From the NCBI RefSeq assembly GCF_008831265.1, contig NZ_VTTH01000001.1, positions 744,001-808,000 of the forward strand: a stretch of DNA of 64,000 bases, written 5' to 3'. The position numbers and the translations under genes are program-made. The first letter of the stretch is position 1, and each line of letters begins with the position of its first letter. Origin of the DNA: Lacisediminimonas profundi (GTDB lineage Bacteria; Pseudomonadota; Gammaproteobacteria; Burkholderiales; Burkholderiaceae_D). Below the pieces are notes generated by a model. It did no database searches. It saw only the letters and a list, made by a program, of their open reading frames with translations, and was not told where the DNA came from. Below are positions 16,673 to 24,938 of the stretch, piece by piece.

Positions 16673-17497
16673 ATGAAAGCCGCAAAATTCGAACTTGACC
16701 AGGCAGTCAGCCTGGAGCAGGCGCTGCAGGCGCTGGCGCAAGGCGCCGGCATGGCGCGCGCGCTGGCCGGTGGCCAGTCGCTGGTGCCGATGCTGAACCT
16801 GCGCCTGGCGCCGCTGGACACCCTGGTCGACCTGTCGCGCATAGCGGAACTGAAGCAAGTGCACGACCTTGGCAACAGCATCGTCTACGGCGCCATGCTG
16901 CGTCATGCCGACTTCGAGGATGGCCGCGTGCCGGATTGCGCAAACGGATTGATGCAGCATGCCGCAGGCCAGATCGCCTATCGGGCAGTGCGCAACCGCG
17001 GCACCATAGGCGGGGCGCTCGCGCTGGCCGATCCCGCGGCCGACTGGCTGACGGTCGGGATGCTGCTCGACGCCAGGATCCATGTCGCCAGCGCCAACGG
17101 AAAACGGGTGCTGCCGCTGTCCGGATTCGTGGTCGGGCCGTACATGACTGCGCTGGAAGAGAACGAACTCCTGACCGGTATCGAACTGCAAAAGCTCGCG
17201 CCGGCTGCACGCTGGGGCTACTACAAGGTGATGCGCAAGACCGGTGAATACGCCGACTCCTTCGCGCTGGCGCTGTCGGATGGCGCGCGTGCGCGAGTTG
17301 TCGCCGGCGCCGTCGACGGCGCGCCGCTGGTGCTGGATCAGGCCGCGCAGGCGCTGTTGGCCGGCGCTACCGGCCCGGCGCTGGCCGCCATCGTCGAGGA
17401 TGAACTGAACGACGCCGGCCGCGACTTCACGCCCGGGAAAATTTTGCTGCACCGCACCGCCGTGTGCCGTGCGATCGACGACTTGAGGAAGAAATGA
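16673..17497 (+). CDS. Molybdenum hydroxylase FAD subunit (CoxM family), system 2
   Basis: A 274-residue flavin subunit with AGGQSLVPMLNLRLAPLDTL and RNRGTIGGALALADPAADW, the two FAD-binding signatures. It starts three bases after the large subunit, behind an AGGGGAA site, and overlaps the iron-sulfur gene by ATGA. The order L-M-S repeats that of system 1, which argues for descent from a duplicated operon. Confidence 0.88.
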   Translation: MKAAKFELDQAVSLEQALQALAQGAGMARALAGGQSLVPMLNLRLAPLDTLVDLSRIAELKQVHDLGNSIVYGAMLRHADFEDGRVPDCANGLMQHAAGQIAYRAVRNRGTIGGALALADPAADWLTVGMLLDARIHVASANGKRVLPLSGFVVGPYMTALEENELLTGIELQKLAPAARWGYYKVMRKTGEYADSFALALSDGARARVVAGAVDGAPLVLDQAAQALLAGATGPALAAIVEDELNDAGRDFTPGKILLHRTAVCRAIDDLRKK

Positions 17498-17967
17498 GCA
17501 TGCGCATCACGCTGACTGTCAACGGCGAAAAGATCAGTGGCGAAGTCGAGCCGCGTACCCACTTGGCCGATTTCCTGCGCGAGCAGTTGCGCCTGACCTC
17601 GATCCACCTTGGCTGCGAGCATGGCGTGTGCGGCGCCTGCACCATCCTGATCGATGGCGAGCCGGGCCGTTCCTGCATCGCACTGGCGGCAACGCTGGAT
17701 GGCGCCACCATCACCACGCTGGAAGGGATGAAGGACGACAGCCTGATGCAGCGGCTGAAGGACTCGTTCCATGAAGAACACGGCCTGCAATGCGGCTTCT
17801 GCACGCCCGGCATGCTGGTCAGTTCCTGGGACCTTCTCAACCGCAAAGGCAAGATCGACGAGAAGACGATCCGCTGCGACATGAGCGGCAACTTGTGCCG
17901 CTGCACCGGTTACCAGGGCATCGTGCGCTCGATCAAGGCGGTGGCTGACACGCTGCCAGAGAAGTAG
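17494..17967 (+). CDS. Molybdenum hydroxylase 2Fe-2S subunit (CoxS family), system 2
   Basis: A 157-residue stand-alone iron-sulfur subunit of normal length. The first cluster ligands are in LGCEHGVCGACTIL and RSC, the second in CGFCTPG and NLCRCTG. I use the ATG at 17494 (ATGA overlap with the FAD gene) instead of the in-frame 17464 start. Unlike its counterpart in system 1 it carries no SRPBCC extension; the CoxG-like protein of this operon is a separate gene at 22021. Confidence 0.9.
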   Translation: MSMRITLTVNGEKISGEVEPRTHLADFLREQLRLTSIHLGCEHGVCGACTILIDGEPGRSCIALAATLDGATITTLEGMKDDSLMQRLKDSFHEEHGLQCGFCTPGMLVSSWDLLNRKGKIDEKTIRCDMSGNLCRCTGYQGIVRSIKAVADTLPEK

Positions 17968-18033
17968 CAAGTAACAAGTGATAAGTAAAAAGTAGAAAGT
18001 AACAAAGACAAGGGCAAGCACAAGGACAAGTAA
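17968..18033. repeat. A-rich degenerate repeat tract inside the catabolic operon
   Basis: The gap after the iron-sulfur gene is filled with irregular repeats of CAAGTAA / AAAGTA / CAAGG units on the plus strand, almost free of T-rich or C-rich sequence. It contrasts sharply with the surrounding GC-rich coding DNA. No open frame or hairpin is visible. It could be a slipped-strand tract, an unstructured mRNA spacer or a processing region. Confidence 0.5.
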
Positions 18034-18100
18034 CGAGGCAGGCTGCGCATGCGGCCGGCTGGGATCAGGGATCAGGGATACAACAAATCCGGAGAGAATG

Positions 18101-19171
18101 ATGAACAGAACGACAGTGCTGGGCGGCGCAATGTTGCCGCATGCCCCCCAATTCTTCACCCGCCCCGACACCGAGTCGAAGGAAACCATCAAGGCGGTAG
18201 AGGACGTTGCAGCGGAGATCGGCCGCCAGTTGCGGGCGCTGAAGCCGGACCTGTGGATCATGATCGCCAACGACCACGCGCAGCAGTTCTTCCACAACTG
18301 CGCGCCGGCGTTCACCCTGCACACCGGCGGCGAGGCCAGGGGCACTTTCGCGGGCAAGACATTCCAGCACAAGATCCCGAGCGAAATTTCGTTCGAGATC
18401 GTGCGCGAGTTGTATCGCAACGGTTTCGACCCCGCCTTCAGCAGCACGGCCGAGATCGACTACGCGCTCGGCATTCCGCTGGCCCACCTTGGGGTCGGAC
18501 CCGATGACATGGTGCTGCCGATCTATGTTAACGCCTACCTGCCGCCGCAGCCGACAATCGAGCGCTGCTATGCGTTCGGCAATGCGCTGGCAAATGCCGT
18601 CACCAAGCTGGGGCTGCGCACGGTGGTTTGCGCCTCCGGCGGGATGTCCCATTTTCCCGGCACCGACCGCTACTCCAATCCGGACCTGGCGTTCGACAAC
18701 AGCGTGCTGGACCGCATGCGCGACGGCTCGCTGAAGTCGCTGATTGGCTATACGGCCGAGCAACTGGACGACACCGGCAACATCGAACTTCGTTGCTGGG
18801 GCATGGCTGCCGGCGCACTGGGCGACCGCAAGCCGGACGTGATGGTGATGAATCCCAGCTGGCATCACAACTACGCATCGCTAGGCTGGTGGTCGCCGCC
18901 GGCTGACGAGGTGACGCCGCATTATCCGAATATCCGGCCGGAGCTGGTGCAGATCACGTCGGCGCTGCATGCGATCGCGCACGACGAGTCGGCGCGCCAG
19001 GCTTATCACGCCAACCCGGATGCGTATGCGGATCGTTACCAGCTGACCGGAGAGCAGCGCTTTGCGCTGATCAAGATGGATTTCCCGGCATTCGTCGCGA
19101 TGGGCGCCCATCCCTTGACGCCATTTCTCGCCAACATGCACGTGGAACGCATGCGCAAGGCCGCGAAGTGA
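18101..19171 (+). CDS. Class III extradiol dioxygenase, LigB-LigA-type fusion
   Basis: A 356-residue protein (two adjacent ATGs at 18098 and 18101; the second has better spacing from GGAGAGA). Residues 1-265 are a LigB-type catalytic domain, with likely metal-ligand histidines in LPHAPQFF and ANDHAQQFF and a later SGGMSHFPG. Residues 270-350 resemble the small LigA subunit (LTGEQRFALIKMDFPAFVAMGAHPL), as in gallate dioxygenase, where both subunits are fused. The family opens catechol- or dihydroxypyridine-like rings with Fe(II) and O2. Placement after a molybdenum hydroxylase and before an aldehyde dehydrogenase fits ring cleavage of its product. Substrate is not determinable here. Confidence 0.82.
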   Translation: MNRTTVLGGAMLPHAPQFFTRPDTESKETIKAVEDVAAEIGRQLRALKPDLWIMIANDHAQQFFHNCAPAFTLHTGGEARGTFAGKTFQHKIPSEISFEIVRELYRNGFDPAFSSTAEIDYALGIPLAHLGVGPDDMVLPIYVNAYLPPQPTIERCYAFGNALANAVTKLGLRTVVCASGGMSHFPGTDRYSNPDLAFDNSVLDRMRDGSLKSLIGYTAEQLDDTGNIELRCWGMAAGALGDRKPDVMVMNPSWHHNYASLGWWSPPADEVTPHYPNIRPELVQITSALHAIAHDESARQAYHANPDAYADRYQLTGEQRFALIKMDFPAFVAMGAHPLTPFLANMHVERMRKAAK

Positions 19172-19199
19172 ATTCGCATTGAACAGGACACCGATACCA

Positions 19200-20621
19200 A
19201 TGAATCGCCTCACCTCGTGGATTGCTGACGCTCATGCTGCTGCTGGCGGCAACGCCTTCGTATTCACGGAGCCGCAGAAAAACCTGCCGGCCTTCGAAAT
19301 CGAGGAAAGCGCCGAATCAGTAATCGACGCGGCGGTCCAATCCGCTCAACAGGCATTCTTGCGGCACAAACGCGCGACGCTGGCCGAGCGCACCGTCTGG
19401 CTGAACCTGCTGGCCCAGGTGCTGGAAGCCAACGCGGCGCGATTTGCAGAAATCATTTGCGAAGATGTAGGCAAGCCGATGCGCGCCGCGAAATTCGAAG
19501 CCGGTCGCGGCGCCCAGTTCGCGCGCGCCTGCGCCGCAGCGGTGCAGCAACTGAGCGGCGAAGTGGTGCCGGTCGATGCCGTCGCCGCCGGCGCCGGCCA
19601 TTTCGGTTTTACCCGCCACGTGCCCTATGGGGTTGTCGCTGCCATCACGCCTTTCAATGCGCCGGTCAACCTGCTGGTGCAGAAGCTGGCACCGGCTCTC
19701 GCGGCCGGCAATGCGGTGGTCGCCAAGCCGGCCCCGGCCGGCCTGCGCGCCGCGCTGCTGCTGGCAGAGGAACTGGTGAAGGCGGGACTGCCGCAGGGCT
19801 TGTTCAACGTCGTCACCGGCGACAAGGACGCGGCAGTGGCGCTGGTCAGGCATTCGCTGGTGCGCGCCGTCAGCTTCACCGGCGGCACGGCAGGCGGCGA
19901 GATACTGATGCGCCATGCCGGCAACAAGAAATTCGTTTCCGAACTGGGTTCCAACGCCGCCAACATCGTGCTGGCTGATGCCGACCTGGCCGACGCCGCG
20001 AACAAGATCGCCGCTGCAGCCTTCGAAGCCAGCGGCCAGCAATGCATCTCGGCGCAACGCGTGATCGTCGAGCAGCCTGTCATCGAGCGCTTCACCGCAC
20101 TGTTCGTCGCTGCCGCGGCAAAGCTGAAGGTCGGCCCCGCGCACGATCCGGCCACCGACGTCGGGCCGATGGTGTCGGTGCAATCGGCGCAACGGGTGAT
20201 GGGCATGGTGGTCGATGCGCTGGAGAAGGGGGCGTCGTGCGCGCTGACGCCGAAGCAGGACGAGGCAACGGTTTCCCCCGGTATCCTGGTCAATGTTCCG
20301 CGCCATGCCAGGCTTTGGACCGACGAAGTGTTCGGACCGCTCGCGCTGGTCATGCCCGCGGCTGACATCGATGACGCGCTGGCGCTGGCCAACGATTCGC
20401 CATTCGGCTTGCAGGGGGCGGTGTTCACCAGCAGCCTGTCGGCGGCCTTCCGTTTCTCCGAAGAGTTCGATGTCGGTTCGCTGTGGGTCAACGAAGCCAG
20501 CCGCTTCCGGCTCGACATGTATCCGTTCGGCGGCATGAAGCAAAGCGGCATCGGCCGCGAGGGCGTGAAGTATGCGATCGAAGAGCTGACGCAGCTGAAA
20601 TTCACCGGGATCAAATTGTGA
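19200..20621 (+). CDS. NAD(P)-dependent aldehyde dehydrogenase
   Basis: A 473-residue aldehyde dehydrogenase. Visible landmarks: ITPFNAPVNLL, PAPAGLRAA in the cofactor region, FTGGTAGGE, the Glu motif ELGSNAANIVLADADL (a GSN variant of the usual GGK), and the catalytic Cys in SGQQCISAQR. The start at 19200 is preferred over a TTG at 19179. It lies 28 bases after the dioxygenase and overlaps the next gene by GTGA. Likely it oxidises the semialdehyde released by ring cleavage to an acid, which is an inference from order. Confidence 0.88.
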   Translation: MNRLTSWIADAHAAAGGNAFVFTEPQKNLPAFEIEESAESVIDAAVQSAQQAFLRHKRATLAERTVWLNLLAQVLEANAARFAEIICEDVGKPMRAAKFEAGRGAQFARACAAAVQQLSGEVVPVDAVAAGAGHFGFTRHVPYGVVAAITPFNAPVNLLVQKLAPALAAGNAVVAKPAPAGLRAALLLAEELVKAGLPQGLFNVVTGDKDAAVALVRHSLVRAVSFTGGTAGGEILMRHAGNKKFVSELGSNAANIVLADADLADAANKIAAAAFEASGQQCISAQRVIVEQPVIERFTALFVAAAAKLKVGPAHDPATDVGPMVSVQSAQRVMGMVVDALEKGASCALTPKQDEATVSPGILVNVPRHARLWTDEVFGPLALVMPAADIDDALALANDSPFGLQGAVFTSSLSAAFRFSEEFDVGSLWVNEASRFRLDMYPFGGMKQSGIGREGVKYAIEELTQLKFTGIKL

Positions 20622-22015
20622 GCACACTGGCCCGTCTGCAGGAAGCCTGCACCGTCGACGGCCGCCGTGCCGTGACAGCGGCCCTGCCGCAATCGGCAAG
20701 CGCTGGCATGCAGGCGTTTGCGCAGGGCGGTAACGCGTTCGATGCGGCGCTGGCGGCATGTTTCGTCGAAACCGTGGCGCTGCCGATGAAATGCGGACTG
20801 GCGGGCGACGTGATCGCCTTGTTCCAGGTGCGCGGCGGACCGGTGCAGGCGCTGTTCTCGGTCGGCCCGGGCGCCGCCAGCCTGGCCACCAACACGCTGG
20901 AGAAGCTGGGGCCGAATTCGGTCGGCGTGCCGGGTGCGCCGGACGGTTATGCGAGCTTGCACAAGATGGCGCGCCTGCCGCTGGAGCGTCTGGTCCAGCC
21001 GGCGGTGGCGGCTGCAAATAATGGGGTCTGGTGGACCCGGACCAGCCTGTCCTACCTGCCCGAGTCGCGTGAACTGCTGCACAAGTGGAGTCCCGACTGC
21101 GTCTACCTGGCCGAACCCGCGCCCAAGGTCGGCGACCGGTTGCACTTGCCGGGACTGGGCGCCTTGCTGGAAGAATTCGCGCGCACCGGCGGCGAGCTGT
21201 TTTTCGGTGCGGCCGGGGCGCAACTGGTGCGCGAACTGTCCGCCCGCGGCGGCTTCCTGCGTCAAGAAGATTTGCAGGTGCGGCCGGCGCGCATTGTCGA
21301 GCCGCGGGTCACTGACTTTGGAAATGGCGCGCGCTTGTTTGCAACGCCGGCACCGACGCATGGCGGACTGCTGGGCGATGTGCTGCAGCGCCTGCTCGCA
21401 GGCGAGGAAGACCAGGCAACGGTGGTGGCCGAAATTCGCGCCGCCGCCCGCGCCGCCGGTCGCGAGGGCCGCGACCAGGGAACATCGCTGGTAACGGCGG
21501 CCGACGAGGAAGGCAATGCGATTGTGGTCGTGCACAGCAACTCCTTCCCGCGCTTCGGATCGGGCGTGGTGCTGTCCAGCGGGCTGGTGCTGAACAACCG
21601 GCCGGGGCGCGGCTTTGACCTGCAGGCGCCTGCCGGATCGCCCAATGCGCCGGCGCCCGGCAAGACGCCGCCAACAACCTTGCATGCCTGGGCGCTGGAG
21701 GACCGGCATGGCCGCACTTTCGGCGGCACGCCAGGCGGCATCAACCAGTTGCCGTGGAACGTGCAGAGCGTGGCCCGCTTATTGCAAGACGCTACGCTGC
21801 AGGATGTCGTGACCAGTCCGCGCTGGTCGACCGACGACAGCGGAAAATATTCGGCCGAGCCGGGAGCGGCAATCGATGTTGCCCGCTTCCAGGCGCGGAT
21901 GGTGGATCCCTTGTCGATGCGCTCGGTGCAGCAATTCATGCGCATACGTCCCGACGGCTCGCTGCAGGCGGCCGCAGATCCCCGCACCAACGCGCAAGCC
22001 TGCGCTGTCTACTGA
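20618..22015 (+). CDS. Gamma-glutamyltranspeptidase-family amidohydrolase (HpxW-like)
   Basis: A 465-residue N-terminal-nucleophile hydrolase starting with GTG in a GTGA overlap with the aldehyde dehydrogenase. The N-terminal part has QGGNAFDAALA. The self-cleavage site is expected at Gly288-Thr289 (QGTSLVTA), giving a small subunit that starts with the catalytic Thr, and the C-terminus contains DPRTNAQA. No signal peptide is present, unlike periplasmic glutathione hydrolases, so it is probably cytoplasmic like the oxamate amidohydrolase HpxW. It is shorter than typical transpeptidases. With the AtzG/AtzE pair and the HpxZ-like gene at the right edge, this window holds homologues of all four hpxWXYZ genes. 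Confidence 0.82.
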   Translation: MSTLARLQEACTVDGRRAVTAALPQSASAGMQAFAQGGNAFDAALAACFVETVALPMKCGLAGDVIALFQVRGGPVQALFSVGPGAASLATNTLEKLGPNSVGVPGAPDGYASLHKMARLPLERLVQPAVAAANNGVWWTRTSLSYLPESRELLHKWSPDCVYLAEPAPKVGDRLHLPGLGALLEEFARTGGELFFGAAGAQLVRELSARGGFLRQEDLQVRPARIVEPRVTDFGNGARLFATPAPTHGGLLGDVLQRLLAGEEDQATVVAEIRAAARAAGREGRDQGTSLVTAADEEGNAIVVVHSNSFPRFGSGVVLSSGLVLNNRPGRGFDLQAPAGSPNAPAPGKTPPTTLHAWALEDRHGRTFGGTPGGINQLPWNVQSVARLLQDATLQDVVTSPRWSTDDSGKYSAEPGAAIDVARFQARMVDPLSMRSVQQFMRIRPDGSLQAAADPRTNAQACAVY

Positions 22016-22020
22016 ACATC

Positions 22021-22662
22021 ATGGAACTGAAAAAATCTTTCGACACCCGTTTCCCTCCCGACCAGACCTGGCAGGGCTTGTCCGACATCCATCTGGTGGC
22101 CAGTTGCCTGCCGGGCGCGGCCATCACCGAACAGGTCACGGCGGATGAATACAAGGGCAAGCTGTCGGTGAAGGTCGGCCCGCTGGCTGCCAGCTTCGAC
22201 GGCCTGATCTCGATCGAGCGCGACCAGCTGCAACGGATGGCGACCGTGACCGGCAAGGGCGCCGATGCCAAGAGCAGTTCGCGCGTGTCGGCGAAGATGA
22301 GTTACCAGGTGACGCCCGGCGCCGATGGCGGCACGCATGTCGAGATCGTTTCGGACATCAGCCTGGCGGGGGCGCTCGCGCAGTTTGGCAAGGCCGCAGT
22401 GATGCAGGAGATCGCCAACCGCATGACCAATGAATTCGTGCGTCAGTTCGAGAACCGGCTGGCTGAGCAGGAGGCGGCCGCGTCGGCCACCAGTGCAGCG
22501 ACCGAGGCCGGCGCAGTGGCCTCCGATGCCGCCGACGGGGCAGCGGTGCCGAAGCCGGCTCCGGCCCCGCAAGCCGCAGCGGCGCAACTCGACGCCGGCA
22601 ACCTGTTGTGGGTCATCCTGAAAGACCGCATCGCGGGATTTTTCAGGCGGCTCTTCAAGTAA
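22021..22662 (+). CDS. CoxG-like SRPBCC protein
   Basis: A 213-residue protein. Residues 1-150 form a CoxG-type SRPBCC fold (FPPDQTWQGLSDI, LVASCLPGA, VKVGPLAASFDG). An Ala-rich linker (about 150-190) and a C-terminal amphipathic segment (LLWVILKDRIAGFFRRLF) follow and may bind membrane. CoxG helps anchor CO dehydrogenase to the membrane, so this protein likely serves the system 2 hydroxylase. It is the free counterpart of the domain fused to the iron-sulfur subunit at 8408. It starts 5 bases after the amidohydrolase stop. Confidence 0.85.
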   Translation: MELKKSFDTRFPPDQTWQGLSDIHLVASCLPGAAITEQVTADEYKGKLSVKVGPLAASFDGLISIERDQLQRMATVTGKGADAKSSSRVSAKMSYQVTPGADGGTHVEIVSDISLAGALAQFGKAAVMQEIANRMTNEFVRQFENRLAEQEAAASATSAATEAGAVASDAADGAAVPKPAPAPQAAAAQLDAGNLLWVILKDRIAGFFRRLFK

Positions 22663-22787
22663 GGGCAATCAGCAGCACCTGGCATCACGTATCGGAGCAA
22701 ATCGGCACCACGGGCAACAGATTCGGAAAGCAACACTCAGCAGCAGGCAAAAGCAGCCTTACCTTTTTCATCCATCGGAGAACAAGA

Positions 22788-23927
22788 ATGCAAATCTCAG
22801 CTTTGACGAAATCCCTGGTCCTGTCCGGACTGCTGGTCTCCGGCCACGCGCTGGCGCAGCAAACCATCAAGATCGGCCTGGTGCAGCCCCTGACCGGTTC
22901 GGTCGCCTACAACGGCACTGCCGACGTCGAGGGCTCGAAGCTCGCGGTGGAAGAGCGCAATGCCAAGGGCGGCGTGCTCGGCAAGAAGGTCGAACTGGTG
23001 ATCGAAGACGGCCAGTGCAAGCCGGCCAACTCGGTCAATGCCGCAGAGAAGCTGATCCAGAAGGACAAGGTGGTGGCGCTGTCCGGCGCCTTCTGCAGTT
23101 CGTCCACGGCAGCGGTGATGCCGGTCGCCGAAAAGTACAAGATGCCGCTGGTAACCGGCGTCTCGTCCAAGGCGGACCTGACCGACAAGGGCAACAAGTA
23201 CTTCTTCCGCGCCACCGAGACCGATGCCTTGCTGGCCAAGACCTTCGCGCAAATCCTGACCAAGAACCTGCAGCTCAAGAACGTTGCCTACATCGGCGTC
23301 AATGACGACTGGGGCCGTGGCGGGGTGGACGAGTTTTCGCGGCAGCTGGGCGCGCTGGGCGCCACCTCGGCGATGAAGGAATACTTCGACCACGGCACCA
23401 CCGACTTTTACACCTTGCTGACCAAGCTCAAGGCATCCAAGGCCGATGGCGTATTCGTCGCAGCGGAAACCCAGGACGGTTCGATCCTGGTCAAGCAGAT
23501 GAAGGAACTCGGACTCAACATCAAGGTGTTCGGTGTCGGTTCGTGGGCAACCGCAGACTTCATCAAGCTGGCCGGTCCTGCATCCGAAGGCATCTACGCC
23601 GCGGTGCCGTATTCCGCGACCATGGACATCCCGAAGAACGTGGCATTCGCCAAGGCTTACCAGGACAAGTACAAGGTATTCCCCGGCAAGTACGGCGCAG
23701 CCGGCTACAACTCGCTGAACATCATCATGGACGCGATCCAGCGCGCCGGTTCCACCGATGCGGAAAAGATCCGCGAGGCGTTGACGAAGACCGACTATGA
23801 AGGCCCCAACGGCCGCTTCAAATTCACGCCGACCGGGCAGGCTTGGGGTTTCAACGTGGTGCTGGTGCAGATTACCGGCAGCCAGCCAAAGGTGGTCGCC
23901 ATGGCACCGGTGGATCAGCCGAAATAG
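22788..23927 (+). CDS. Liv-type ABC transporter substrate-binding protein
   Basis: A 379-residue periplasmic receptor with a signal peptide ending SGHALAQ. The mature N-terminus QTIKIGLVQPLTGSVAYNG is standard for the leucine/isoleucine/valine-binding family, with a two-lobed type I fold and the hinge stretch YIGVNDDWGRGG. A CGGAG site lies 8 bases before the ATG. It heads a complete five-gene Liv-type transporter. In Burkholderiales many such receptors bind aromatic acids rather than amino acids, which suits this neighbourhood. Confidence 0.87.
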   Translation: MQISALTKSLVLSGLLVSGHALAQQTIKIGLVQPLTGSVAYNGTADVEGSKLAVEERNAKGGVLGKKVELVIEDGQCKPANSVNAAEKLIQKDKVVALSGAFCSSSTAAVMPVAEKYKMPLVTGVSSKADLTDKGNKYFFRATETDALLAKTFAQILTKNLQLKNVAYIGVNDDWGRGGVDEFSRQLGALGATSAMKEYFDHGTTDFYTLLTKLKASKADGVFVAAETQDGSILVKQMKELGLNIKVFGVGSWATADFIKLAGPASEGIYAAVPYSATMDIPKNVAFAKAYQDKYKVFPGKYGAAGYNSLNIIMDAIQRAGSTDAEKIREALTKTDYEGPNGRFKFTPTGQAWGFNVVLVQITGSQPKVVAMAPVDQPK

Positions 23928-24062
23928 TGCGGCAGCAGCAACCCAGCCGGACTAGCAAAAGAGATCCAGCGATTTGAGCCAGTGATTTGACGGATGCCGC
24001 CGCGGCAGCAGTTGCGGCGGTGGCGTCCGCTCGCAACCATACGTCATCAAGGAATGCCAATA

Positions 24063-24935
24063 GTGGACCTGTTCCTGCAATTCCTCGCCAATGGTCTGGT
24101 GACCGGGGTCTTCTATGCGCTCTCGGCGCTGGGGCTGACCCTCATCTTCGGGCTGATGAGGGTCGTCAACTTCGCGCATGGCGAGTTCTACATGATGGGC
24201 GGCCTGCTTGGCTGGTATGTCACTTCCAGCCTCGGCCTGGATTTCTTCAGCGGACTGGCGGTAGTGGCGGTCGTGATGGCCGCTTTCGGCTGGCTGGTCG
24301 ACCGGTTCCTGATCGAGCGGGTGCGCGACCAGGGCGAGGAGCCGGGCATCCTGCTGACCATCGGGCTGTCGATTTTCCTGGTGAACACGGCATTGCTGAT
24401 CGTCGGCACCGCGCCGCAGAAAGTGCTGGGTCCGATGACCAATGCGCCGCTGCTGCTAGGCCCGATCGTCCTTACCAAGCTGCGCTTGTTCGCGGTGGCG
24501 ACCTGCATCGTGGCGATCATTGGCGCCCATTTGCTGATCCGCAAGACCCGGCTTGGCCGCGCGATGCGCGCCACCTTCCAGGACCCGATGGCGGCCAAGC
24601 TGGCCGGCATCAAGACGGCGCAGGTGTATGCATCGACCTTCGCGCTGGGCGCGACACTGGCGGCGATCGCCGGCATGCTGCTCGGCTCGGTCTATGTGGC
24701 GCAGGTCGGCGTCGGCGGGCTGGTCAGCCTGAAAGCCTTCGTGGTCGTGATCCTGGGCGGCATGGGCAGCTTTGCCGGCGCTATCGTCGGCGGCCTGATC
24801 CTCGGCGTCGCCGAACAGATGTGGGGCGGCTATGTGTCGACCGGGCTGGTCGACATCATCGGTTTCATCCTGGTCATCCTGATCCTGATATTCCGTCCCT
24901 ATGGTCTGTTTTCCAGCCGCGGCGAAAGGGCCTGA
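24063..24935 (+). CDS. livH: Liv-type ABC permease, LivH-like
   Basis: A 290-residue membrane protein starting with GTG (VDLFLQFLANGLVTG). The GTG has an AAGGA site at good distance, whereas the ATG at 24054 sits directly on that site. The LivH pattern LTLIFGLMRVVNFAHGEFYM is at residues 27-46 and the cytoplasmic coupling region (RAMRATFQDPMAAKLAGI) is in the middle. About eight hydrophobic segments are seen. It pairs with the LivM-like permease three bases downstream. Confidence 0.87.
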   Translation: MDLFLQFLANGLVTGVFYALSALGLTLIFGLMRVVNFAHGEFYMMGGLLGWYVTSSLGLDFFSGLAVVAVVMAAFGWLVDRFLIERVRDQGEEPGILLTIGLSIFLVNTALLIVGTAPQKVLGPMTNAPLLLGPIVLTKLRLFAVATCIVAIIGAHLLIRKTRLGRAMRATFQDPMAAKLAGIKTAQVYASTFALGATLAAIAGMLLGSVYVAQVGVGGLVSLKAFVVVILGGMGSFAGAIVGGLILGVAEQMWGGYVSTGLVDIIGFILVILILIFRPYGLFSSRGERA

Positions 24936-24938
24936 ACC

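Noticed and set aside
14510-17452. A 980-residue open frame on the minus strand
   Set aside because: Shadow of the second hydroxylase operon; no recognisable domain, and the plus-strand genes are certain.
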